Notes under the pieces: generated by a model
Told to the model about the DNA's origin: nothing
Databases searched by the model: none
The model's input: the letters and a program-made list of their open reading frames with translations, nothing else
Program-made: the position numbers and the translations under genes
Assembly: GCA_905178155.1 (NCBI GenBank)
Contig: CAJINV010000007.1
Location: 2,771,151 to 2,835,150 of the forward strand
Length of the DNA stretch: 64,000 bases
Reading direction: 5' to 3'
From: Amoebophrya sp. A120
Lineage: Eukaryota > Sar > Dinophyceae > Syndiniales > Amoebophryaceae
Shown: positions 23,110-34,086 of the stretch, one piece after another
How positions within the stretch are numbered: the stretch's first letter is position 1
How the letters are laid out: every line of letters begins with the position of its first letter

Positions 23110-26100
23110 TCATCCTTCCGGCACCGACGTGAGGGCAAAAATGTTTCCCTGGTCTTGAAACGGGTTCTTGACCCGGTCGACCACCGACAAAACAACGCAC
23201 ATGGACGGCGAATTCAGGTTCAAATCCAGTTGGTCGCGACACTGCACCTTCACAAAATTTTCCGAATCGTGTGGTGCAGCAGCTACATCACAGGAATTTG
23301 ATTCCTCTTCGATTTCAAAGTCGTCGGAGTACTCCGAGCAAAGATCTTCAGGATCTTCATCTTCTGAAGCAGTTTTGTTGTCGGACAGGATTTCATCATC
23401 GTCCTCGATTGTAGCACCGCCTGGCCGTTGCTGGCCGCCGAGCAGCTGATCTTCTTCTGCACCTCCAGTGTGCTGGGCACGATGTGCTGGCAGACCAGCA
23501 GCCGCACGCGGTTCCACTCCCTGCGCTATCCGCGGTGAGTGAATCTCCAGATTTATGGGCGTAGTTTCCTCATGTTCAGCATCTACGTCCCCTGCGCTGG
23601 CTGGATTCTTGAAGGCTCCACCCTGAAGATGTCCTCCCGGGGCGGAAATCATGTTCCTGTTCTCGTTTTGTTCAGCAGTACTATTGGTGAAAAAGCCAGC
23701 CTGCCCTTGGTTGTTCTGGTTCATCTTCATCTTCGCGTTGTCTCCGTTCGATGGTGTTTTCCGCTCAAACACAAGCTGAAAGTCCTCGCCCGCGTTCACC
23801 TGGGCGAGAAACAGCTCGTCATCATCCTGCTCGCCGTCCTCATCGTCCGCACTCAGGGACGCGAGTAAGGAACTGTTTACCCGCCTCCTCGCGGTTTTCG
23901 TCGTGGACGCTCTGGAGGTGTAGAAGTCGTTGGAACTGTAAAGCGGAGGACGTTCTTGCTCAAGATTTGTTCCACTTGAGTAGCAATTGTCTTTTACCGT
24001 TGCGGAGCTACTAGCCATACTGCTTTGTGGGTGGTTTGATGTGGCTGGACTTGGGTCGGGCGCCATTACGCGCTGAGGCCCTGTGTTTGTTCTGCAAGGT
24101 GGCGCGCGACCGTCTTCACCGTCCTCGTCCTCCAGTGGAGATGCGAAGGTTGGCGTGATTTTCACCGTGACAGCTGACTCCTGTGTGGCCTGCATGTCCA
24201 GGAAATGTGGCCGAGAGCGCGCGTTTGAGAGAAGCGGCCCTGAGTTTGTTGTTCAATATTTTCCTATCCAAGCAAAGACAAAGAAACCCAGTACCATCGT
24301 TCGGGAACAATGCAAAAAAAAGTTTTGTACAACTATTGAAAGTCGGTCTATGTTACCTCCGGCTGCAACGCCATGGGCTTCGTCCGCCGGAGTCCTCGCC
24401 ATACTTTCACCACCTTCACCTGCTTGCTGTCCTATTCCGAAAACCGCATGGACTTCTGAAGGTTCCCCGCCACGACCGACCACGTATTTCAAGCTCGCAT
24501 TCAGCTGGTGTGCATCTTCGGTCCAGGCTGCGCGCGTCACGCGGAAAGGATCGCTTTCAACATCACCTTCCAGAGGATTCTTTGCTAAAGAACAACCGTC
24601 TGCAAGGAGCCCATTCTCGCGACTCAGCCGCAACTCGTCATCCGGCGGAAGGTCGCCGGGCAAAGAGAGCTTTTGCGTCTGCTGGAAGTCAACTTGTTCA
24701 TCGTCCTCTGGGTCATGTACTACTTCTGCTTCGTCCTGAATCCGGATCTTGAAAACTTCGTCTTGCGCAGCGTCGTGCGAATAGAAATGCTGACGCATAG
24801 CAATAGTAGCGTCGTGCTCGTCCCGACTGCTCTCTTTTCTTTCTAATTCTACCGCGCCTCGTTCCGCGGATAGAGATCCTCCGAGCTGTGTAAGCGACTT
24901 ATTCAGGAAGTTGTCGATGTTCTCTTGGTCGTTCACCATTCCCGGCGAATCCACACTGGAGGTGTTCAGCATGCGGTAAAAGTCCTTCCCATCGTGCACC
25001 AAAACCGTCTTTTTCTTCTTTATCCCCAAGTGCCGCCCGCTGTTCAGAAACACGGGGTTTGCTGAAAATGCTTCTGGTGAGTAGGCTACCGTCGGTTCGG
25101 GGTGCGGCACTGGGGGAGCGGGGCTGGGAATCCGTGGGTTGGGTAAAGGTTCGTCCGTGGAAAAGTTGGTCTGTTCGATCGCGTTTATTCGGTCGTTTCC
25201 CCCAGCGGAAGAACCTTCTTGCACTCCGCCCTGGCCACAATTATTGAATTGCCGCATGCGGTCCACGAAAGAGCTCCGGCGCTTGTTTGTCGTCGTGGAT
25301 GTAGTGGAATTGGTGCTTCCATTCGTGGCCCTGTTTGCAACCGCGTCGAGTGTGGAGTTCCGGCTGGATCGGTTACTGCACGTGTGCGGCGTGCCGTCGC
25401 CCGAAGTGGTAGTGCCGGAGGAGCCTGCGCGTGGTCGGTTCCTGCGAAGATGTTGACTCCCGGCGGGTAAAGCCACGTGGGACTGCGACGGGAACATTTG
25501 CCGACCAGACTCACGTTCAACATCCTTCGTTGCTGCGACGGGTTGATACTCGTCAGCACCTCCAGCCCCGCTGACCCCGGCTTCTGATGCGCTCGGAGTG
25601 CTGGCTGCGCGAGGCGTCACTCTTGATGTCGAGCCGTCCTTCGCGTTTGCTTTCATTCTGCCATGCTTGGAGTTGGACGATAGAGATGTAGAGCTGCTAG
25701 TACTGGAGGACGACCCTCCAGTACCGACGACTACCCCAGCATACGACTTTTCTTCAGCCGTTCTTCTCTTGCTTCGGTCGCGGTCTGTTGCATGCTCTCC
25801 TCGGTTCTTGACCGCGTGGTCCTTCGACAGTCTCATCTTGTTCCCGCCCGGCCCACCAGCAAAACTGTTGATTTTTTCCTGTGATTTCTTCCTGGCCATG
25901 TAGTTCCGCAAGTAGCTATCGCCTTGGCTGTTCCCCACCTGACTGCCGTTCGACGAGTTTTTATTATTGTTGTTTCCAGTAGATGAGGAACACCCTGAAA
26001 TGGAAGACGACGAAATCGGAACCACTGCCCTGGGGTTTCTGTGCTTCGGCGGCGAAAGCGCTTTCAGGGGTTTGGATTTCTTCCTCTCCAGTATCACCTG

Positions 26101-29100
26101 CTGCGCAGGCCGTGGCGTCGTGACCCTGGACATATTGTCTTTCCCGCGAGGATTTCTTGTTGACAAAGAACAGCTATCGAGTGCAGCAGCAGCAGCTTCT
26201 GGCGGCGTGCTGTCCATTTTCCCCGCCGGCGTGCAATTCCCACTGGAGCTGTAGCAGCCATAGTGCAACACAGACCCTCCACCTGGTGGCGTCACGAGTC
26301 TATCTCGGTCGCTTGTACAACTTCCGAGGATCTTCGGCGTGGACCCCTGTGACATTGGTGGCGTCTTACCCCGCCGGACGATCACCTCTGGCAGCTGCAT
26401 GTGGCTTCCCTCGCTGGTGCTGTTTGCCCGAGATCTCGTGGGCCCGGAAGACTGCGAAGGGGGGCGAGAGGAGGAGGCTGTAGTCGTCCTTCTGGGTACA
26501 GTTTCGGGCTCACCAGTTTCACCCGAAAAATAGTTGTCCGCTGACCCCCTTCTCTTCCTCCTTCGTAAGTGGTCGGCGAGGGCCGTATGATGTTCAGAAT
26601 TCATTTCATCTACCGGCGCGGCTTGATGTTCTTGATCATCGACCTCCCCTGCAAAGATTGTTGATGTGAACGACGAGTCCGGACGAACTAACTCACCGCC
26701 GGAACCGCCCCCGCAGTCCGCCTCAGCGCGTCCAGACGAAGCAGCTGCACGTGGACCAACTGAAGAGAGATATCGTTCGCTTTGTTCAACTTCAACATCT
26801 AGATACGGTTCATCATCCCGTTGTGCTTCTTGCGGCGCTGCTCGTCCTGCTGCACTTGCCATGATCGCGTGACTTTTTGAAGGAGATTTCTTTGGTTTCA
26901 TATCACCAACGCCGCTCGCTCCCTGCAGCAGCTGCTCTCCTCCTTCGTGCATGACGATGATGCTGCTGCTGCTACTGTTCGAGGGGAGGTGATTCGACGG
27001 CGAGTAGGCCAGGGTGTCCTCGCTCGGGAAGTTGCTTGTGATGTTAAAAGTGATCGGCCTGTTCGGATCGTAGGACTCCGCCGTTAGTAGATTCACTCCT
27101 CCCTGAAGATCATCGGCGGGTGATATTCTTCTAGCTGGTCCTTCTAAAAACCGCGGATCCTCGTCGTTGTACTGCATTTCCACATGATGATGGTCTTGTC
27201 GTAATTGTCCTACTTCTCCGATAGGCAAAGACCGCAGTGTGGTCTTCACTGTGGCCTCTTCGTCGGCAACATTATCTCCATTGTCATCTTGTCCATCCCC
27301 CTCGTTTCTTGATTCTGAGAGAAGCTGGTCGCGGCCCCCGGGGTACTGATGTACTTCTTCTTTTAGAGCATCAGGACCAGCAGAACTCCCCTCCTCCTGA
27401 TCTTTCTGTAGATGTTGTCCGGGCATCGGCACATCATCAAGCGTCGCCTCCGAGGTCGTGGCATTGGTACCTTGTGGCTCTATTATTTCCTCCTCCTCCT
27501 CTTCTTTGACTTCCTCAGCGTCGCCCCAGCTTTCGTCGTCCTCGCTCGACTGGCCATTCAGGGGTCCGGAATTTTTTTCTTCCTGTTCGTCCTCTGCTGC
27601 GTGATCCAGCTCTCGCCAGTCGCACAGCTGCGGATAGAAGACCGGATCGAGAAACGCGTAGCGCTCGAGTGAAGAGGAACTTGATGATGTCGCAGTTGTA
27701 TTCTTCATCATCTCCGCGTCGGCGGGCAGTTCGGTAGAAATTGTACTAGATGTTGGGAAGGACGCGGGAGCTGCTGCATCTGGTGCAGCTAGTGGTAGAA
27801 GTCCGTCTTCACCTACAACTTCACTTTGCTGCACGCTGGATGAGGCTGTTCCTGAAGCAGGCAGCAGGGGTGGACGACCTCCAACTTCCGGACGACTTCC
27901 AGCAGGCCCAGCAGGTGTGTCACTGGTGCCACTGGCAGGAGCTGCTGCAGGGGTTTTACTGATACTCTTTTTCACGGCACAGATTCCGTATTCCTCCTTG
28001 AAAATGCGCTCGATTTCGGCCATGCCCTTGGCCGCCCGGATTCGCGCTTTCGGGTTTTCGAGCAGCAGTTTCTCTTCCAGCAGAAATCTCACGTTGTTCA
28101 CCGCACCACCGCTCACGACGTGGTCCGGCAGCCGCTGCCAATCCGCCTATCGTATTTAAAAACGTCCCCACCGCATGGCTGTAATGCAAATCCGCATGCT
28201 GAAAATGTTTCTCATGCGGAGCCCCATGGGAAGCATTTTCTGTATGTGCTTTGGAATTTGTCATGCTCCAATCAGCATGATATACTAGATCTGTGATGCT
28301 GCTGAACTACCTCAAACAGCACAACGCTACGAGTCCAAATTTGTCATGCAAAGCAGCCAAATCTTGTGGATTTGTCTAGCCGATTCCCCATCTTGACTAT
28401 GGTGTGGGGAAGTTTTTACATAGGATACCGCCTTGGAGATCTTCAACGCCAGGGCCGCGAGGTTGGTACCGGTAAACGGGCGGTCCGGAAACGCGATGGA
28501 CTCGTAGAGGCAGACGCCGAAGCTCCACATGTCGGAAGCCGGGCCGTATTCCTCACCGTTCACGAGTTCGGGGGCGAAATAGTGCGGCGTCCCAATCACC
28601 GTCTTCGCGCGGACGGTGGACTTCGTGTTCTGGCTGTTATGCGCGTTCCTCGTCGTAGTCCCGCGCTGGTGTTGCAGATGACCAGCCTTGCTACCGCTGC
28701 TCTTGGTCGTGTTGCCACTCGTGCTGTCGCCTGAAAGGTGGTTTGTTTTATTGTTTTTATCGCTCGTATCAAAACTTCATGTACTGGCTCTAGCCGTTGT
28801 ATAGTGAACAAAGCAAAAACTTCTACTTTTCATGTCCTTTAGCGAGATTTCTGTTCATCAAAATGGCCGACACGATTTAGACTAGAAAGACCAATAGACA
28901 AAACCTCGGCGTTCTATACCGACGAAACACACCCCGAAGTCGGCCAGCTTCGCTCGGCCGAGCGGGAACAGCAGGATGTTCGCCGGCTTCAAATCTCGGT
29001 GGAGAATTTTCTTGGCGTGGCAGTAAGCCAGCGCGGAGAGCACCTGGCCGCCCCAGCAGAGCGCCTTCGCCTCGCTGCACCGGCCGGATTTCTCGCAGTG

Positions 29101-29523
29101 TTGGTGCAGATCCCCGCATTTTGCGTACTCCAACACGATCTGCAAAACGTCCTTCTCGGAAAACAGGACGTCCTTGCAGTCCACAATGTTGGGGTGCCTG
29201 GAAAGTTTCTGCAACAATTTGGCCTCCTTCAGCGCGCGCTTCCTCAGTTGTTTCGACAAGCCGGAGAGGTCGACTAACTTGACCGCGACCAAAATCTGCT
29301 GTTCGACTAGTTGTACTATGGGAGCTTGTTCTGTAGTTGATGCCCCGGGTTGTAGGCAGCTGTTGGTTGTCGTAGTTGTTATGCTGTTCGTGGACGAAGA
29401 TGAACATGTTGCTGAGGTACACTCTGTCTCGTCTACATTTATCTTCGCTGAAGACGTTGTGGTTAACAAGCAAAGCCGCACTTGCCCGAAGGCTCCACGA
29501 CCCAGATGCCGGATCGTCTTCAT
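23110..29523 (-). CDS. NEK-like Ser/Thr protein kinase with long disordered tail
   Basis: Exons 29523-28920, 28730-28428, 28142-24357 and 24173-23110 total 5,757 nt (1,918 residues plus stop). Introns 1 and 3 are GT-AG; intron 2 is element I6. The kinase domain occupies about residues 1-360: glycine loop GRGAFGQV, an insertion of about 55 residues, VAVKLVD lysine, [14 protein letters not shown], an activation-loop insertion of about 38 residues, then [22 protein letters not shown] and a late arginine in [11 protein letters not shown]. The substrate-lobe pattern ([12 protein letters not shown]) is closest to NEK kinases, which act in cilia and mitosis. The remaining 1,500 or so residues are acidic, Ser/Thr-rich and low-complexity, with no second domain seen. 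Kinase identity is secure; the NEK assignment is moderate. Confidence 0.82.
28148..28427. mobile_element. introner-like element I6 (family B, reverse orientation)
   Basis: This 280-bp element begins TATCGTATTTAAAAACGTCC and ends with the imperfect inverted repeat (TTTTTACATAGGATA). The direct repeat CCGCC flanks it (28143-28147 and 28428-28432). Precise removal joins kinase codons in frame (Ser-Lys-Ala-Asp). This is the only copy where one allowed boundary choice gives GC...AG in the transcript sense. It contains TTTGTCATGC twice. Confidence 0.86.
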
Positions 29524-31742
29524 TGGAACGACTGCTTCAGCGCGGAATACGTTTATTTCTTGCCTGTAAAAATACTACTCAACTTGCTCATAGCAGGAGC
29601 AAGTCGTGCTGCAACCAAGCAGCAGCTATGTATTAGGAGCAGACCAAGAGCAGGACGAGCATGAGTAGAGTCGTGTGTTGACCTCCACTGCTCGTGCAGG
29701 CTGGCCGCACGAGCCAGACCATGAGCATGATACGCTGTCCTTCATAAAGCGGAGCAATCGCAACAGGAAAAATGCGGTGTTCAAAAAAAAAATCTGCGCT
29801 GTCTTCGTCGTAGTCAATACTAATTTAGGCATTGTCATGATTTGGATTGCTGTCATGTATCGGTATAAGTCGACTCAGCTGTTGGCTTTCTCAAGATAAA
29901 AAGATTTCTTCGTAAAAATCTCGACCGCAGGCGCAGACGAGTCGCAGTCGCATCTTCTCTAACGATAAGTAACTAAGAATCAACAACCTGAAAAACATCA
30001 CTCGAACGAACGGGTCGTACTCGTAGTCGTACCTTTCTATACAACTACATACTCTCCTCTCGTCGTCGAGCTCCGCATCAAAACCTCCTCCTCTACCTCT
30101 CTCTTCACAACTACGAAGACGACAATGCAGCATGTTGAACTGTACTGGCATGAGGTAGGTCAACAATCAGGAACCGGATCACACTGACCACTGCTAATGT
30201 TGAGAGAAGTACAACAATAAGCATAGCAAAGTAAACTAATCTAAAACATATTAAAATAAATATGGAAAGCACACCTAGATCGCTGGTTAAATCGTTTTTC
30301 AAGAGCGGAAGAAGGAGCATGGGGAACCTAAAGACGGCGAAGTTGAAGGGCGAGCAAGTGTTCGTTTGTAAGCATTCTTGTGGTCAGCTGGTAATTGTGA
30401 ACGTCTTCACTGGCGCCTTAAGCACCGGCCTAAACCTGTGCACCGTTTGCCTACGGTGCACAGATCGATCATGATCTGCGGCTCCAGCCTTTTATTACTT
30501 ACTCGTGCGGAAGATGAAGAATGGGCGCGGCTGCAACGCAGATAGCTTGCAGCTACCACTATCTCTCGGTAATTTCTCTCATGAAGAACCAGTACGACGA
30601 AAGGAAGAAGAACACGCTTACAAGATTATTTTCATCTAGCAGCGCGGCTGCCTATTTTGGATCAGCAAGCGCTAAAAGCATGCAAGGAAGAGATATAAAA
30701 ACTCAACTTATTGCAATTCATTTTATATGATGAGGGACGGTGCTTACGCCTTGACAATCACCGTGGATTTTTGCAATACAAATGTAGAAATTTCTGATGC
30801 CAAATAGCCACTTTTCCAACGTCATGCAAAAATAAAAGTTGGACCACGGGAGGAGGTGGACCGAGACTGACTTTGAAGACTGATGGCATAGCATGCAAAA
30901 ATACAAGTGCTTTGCACTCGAGCTTACATTCGTGTCTTATTTTCCTAAAGAATGAAAACTAACAAAAGACGATAAGTCTGAAGACTAAACTGCACATCGG
31001 TCAAGCACTTAGGTAAAGGCAGTGCACTTTTTTTACGCTATAATTATTGGGGGATGAGCACTCGACTGCTGCACGAGCTGCCCAAAGAACAAGGATCAAG
31101 GAGTTTCTGCGACGAAAGATTTTCGACAGTACAACTGTAATACTCAAGCTGCGACAGAGTCGTCTCTGATACCTCACGGAAGTCATGCTTGTTCTTAACA
31201 AAAAAGAGCTGTCCCCTTGGGGGATCGATATCAGTTGTGTGACAGCAAAGCGAGTCGACACACGATCGACTCACTTCGTGCACTGTAAAGGTGAATGCGT
31301 ATGGCCAAAAAATAATACGATTCAAATGCGAGCTATCGCTGTGCGCAAAATCAGAAAAGGCGCAGTCCCTTCCGCAGTCCCTGTCTCGACATCACAAAGC
31401 TCAGGCTTATCTGTCTGGAGAAGTAAAAGAAGAGAGCACATCCACATCATACATCTAAATTCACACATCATACTCCGTCCTGCAAACTCTTCAATACTCT
31501 CGTCTAAAGAGAGACGCCGACGTTGTACGTTTTTTCGCGTTTTGTGATCTGGTGGGTCGTTATCCGCTAGATGCGTAAAGTTGTAATCTCCCCAAGTAAG
31601 TTGTATCTCACTTTTCCAGTGCAGAGGCTAGTACTCGAGGTCCTCCTGTGCTGGAGCTGGTGCAAGTTGGCGGCACCAAATGTCGTTGATGTCGCGAAAG
31701 TCGGCGGACAAACAAACAACAAACCTTCACCAACAAACAAAC
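29524..31742. other. intergenic region between kinase gene and retrotransposon
   Basis: About 2.2 kb without a supported gene. A 70-residue plus-strand frame at 30262-30474 has a few cysteines but no recognised motif. Its end overlaps a perfect 10-bp inverted repeat at 30436-30463. The stretch nearest the LTR contains CAAA-type microsatellite sequence. Confidence 0.45.
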
Positions 31743-32116
31743 TGTAGGCATGATCAAGAAACACGATGCAAATCGATCTTGACAACCAACCCGATTCCGC
31801 AAGGCAAAATTGAAATCACGACGCAAATCAAGCTGCACTGATGATGATTCAAAATGAGGTCTAACCGAAATCACGATGTAAATTTGATGGTGATGATCAA
31901 CGATTGTTGATCTGATTTTAGCGTATACTATGGTGATTCGAGTCTGAATTTGAAGTACCCCAAAACTTGAATGTTTACCCGCAGGCTGTACGTTAGTACC
32001 ATTCAGATTGATTGCAACTTGAAACGCCTTCAAACAGGGCTTATCTACACCTTCACTCAAAGATGACCAGTGTTCAAATCGCCCGCGTTTCTTGCGTTGT
32101 TGATTGTCTTCCGACA
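31743..32116 (+). repeat. left LTR
   Basis: 374 bp, TGTAGGCATG to CTTCCGACA. It differs from the right LTR by roughly a dozen substitutions and a 9-bp length change near the middle, so the insertion is not very recent. Confidence 0.92.
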
Positions 32117-32900
32117 TTCTAACGCACAGCCTTGAGCTGACACCAAGTCCAAGACACGACCAGTGCCAACACGACAACAACTACCAAGACTGGTCCCCCC
32201 GCAACACTACAGCCACACCAAGAGCCGCAGAAAGGTACCCAGAGTGAGAGAACTTCTGGTAGTGTTTTGAGTAAATTTTTGGTTATTTTGAGTTCAAATT
32301 TTTAGCAAAATAACCCCCAGCCACCGAGTTCAAATCAGCCAACATTGGTGATTTGCTGCTGTGCTATCGTGCTTCGATACACGGTCAGAGGCTGGAGAAT
32401 TTGTAATAATACACCTATACAGGTGCAAGCGAGAGACAAAGCCACCAAAGGTGCATGCTACGAAGCGCATGACCTTTGCCGAAGCATCGAGCGAGGAAGA
32501 GGAAAGGCACTAAAAGTGTACCTGTTTCGGTCTGTTTTTCATCATTGGAAATTTTGAATGCGAACACGCACAAAGAGACACAAACTCGCATGCTAATCCC
32601 CGTCAATAACAACTATTACAGTTTGGACGGCGGATTTGCGTACCGAGCAGCAGCCTGGTACAAGAGCAAGAACCCAACAGCCGGGTACGAAGAGGCACTA
32701 AATTACGTCGGTTTTTGAAAATAGGAATGTGAGTGTAAGTCTGATTACGTCTGTAGTTGCATCGTGATTCAACAAGATGATCGCATTAGACATGCTGCGT
32801 ACCATCTGAATTCGATTGCAAATTTGCTGTACAGGTAGCCGCCCACGCGTGTACCGAGTACGACAGACGCTACAGCCGCGACGCGCGTGCTCATCGTAAA
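32117..32900 (+). other. retrotransposon 5' leader
   Basis: Non-coding stretch between the left LTR and gag. The primer-binding site should lie at its left edge, but I cannot match it to a particular tRNA. Several short frames occur without gag features. Confidence 0.5.
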
Positions 32901-33863
32901 ATGATGGGGGCGCCGGATGACGAGAGTCGCCCGAACCTTTCCGGCACCGTCGGAATGGTTTACGACGCGGAACACGAAGGACAGGCAGGAAAGGACTTCT
33001 CTGCATTCAAGGGATACGCGATCGCTCAAGCGTTCGCCCTTGACATCGGAGCACAGTTCAAAGAGGACTTGGGAGGAAAGGTCGCTCTTGATAAGTGGGA
33101 TGAGGTTGATCAGTTAGCCCGTGACCAATGGGTTGCTGATGGCAAACACGAAAACGACTTCTGGCCCTCTTACACAACCGAAGTCCGCTCTGCTTATGGA
33201 AAGTTGTATGGTGCAGCATTCAAATCCTTAACCGGAAAAGCCCGAGCCAAAGCGCAAGAGGTTCAGGAAAAGCCCGGGGCTGCCGCGTGCGTAGTCACCT
33301 TGATCCACGCGATTAAGGAAAAGGCTAACCCACAGACCGCCGGTGCCCGTCGTATGTTGATTAAGGAATATTTCAACAATACGCAGGGAGAAGATGAAAC
33401 TGTGGACGAACATGTTGACAAACAGCTCAAGTCTCTGATGACGAAACTGGGCGGATCAATCACTATTGACGAATTGAGGCACCGCTGCACTTTCGGGAAC
33501 ATGCGTGAGGAATTCGATGATTGCAACAAGCGCGCCTTGGCGGATGGATCTAGTTTCGAAGAAACTAAGAATCACATGATCGAGGAAGAACGTGCTCACT
33601 CCAGCAACGGAGAGACCACGAAGCACAAGGCTAATCTGGTCCGCAACAAGAATTCTCGCAGCAAGCATGGTCCGCACCCGGATCACGTTCAGAAGAATCG
33701 CGAAAAGCAAATGTTGTCCAACATGTTTAAGAAGGAGATGCCGAATCTGATCCAGCAGGCCGCTGCGAATCTGATCGCGCAAAATCCAAACTTGGCCGTG
33801 AATCAGACTGCTGGTGGTAATGACGACAGTCATGCGGCCAATTATGCAGGAGATTCCAAGTGA
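32901..33863 (+). CDS. gag: copia gag-like protein
   Basis: A 320-residue charged helical protein without membrane segments, in the gag position. The frame ends at a TGA (33861-33863) that sits directly before codons for a CCHC-type zinc knuckle (CSNC, then ESH). The remainder of the knuckle (AKDCW) continues in the next frame over a K/G/N-rich stretch ending at 34056. The nucleocapsid part is therefore separated from capsid by a stop and a frame change. This could be mutation or, less likely, programmed recoding. Confidence 0.75.
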   Translation: MMGAPDDESRPNLSGTVGMVYDAEHEGQAGKDFSAFKGYAIAQAFALDIGAQFKEDLGGKVALDKWDEVDQLARDQWVADGKHENDFWPSYTTEVRSAYGKLYGAAFKSLTGKARAKAQEVQEKPGAAACVVTLIHAIKEKANPQTAGARRMLIKEYFNNTQGEDETVDEHVDKQLKSLMTKLGGSITIDELRHRCTFGNMREEFDDCNKRALADGSSFEETKNHMIEEERAHSSNGETTKHKANLVRNKNSRSKHGPHPDHVQKNREKQMLSNMFKKEMPNLIQQAAANLIAQNPNLAVNQTAGGNDDSHAANYAGDSK

Positions 33864-34086
33864 TGTTCGAATTGCAATTCGGAATCCCATAACTAACGCC
33901 AAGGACTGCTGGTACAAAAACAGCAACAAGGTCAATAAGCAATCTTCCAACAAGAACAACGGGAAGGGTAACAACACGAATACTGTTCGCAAGGGCAACG
34001 ACAAACCGAAGGGCGGAGGTAAGAAGGGAAAAGGAAAGAAGGGGAGGAAGCACTGATCTACAGATGGCGTCTCGAAGAAAAGTAGC

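Noticed and set aside
30262-30474. 70-residue plus-strand frame with cysteines
   Set aside because: No motif, no splice context, and its end coincides with an inverted repeat. Too weak to call a gene.
31608-32180. Minus-strand frame through the left LTR, with a similar one through the right LTR (38500-38952)
   Set aside because: Two similar antisense proteins looked like a gene family, but both simply read the two LTR copies backwards.
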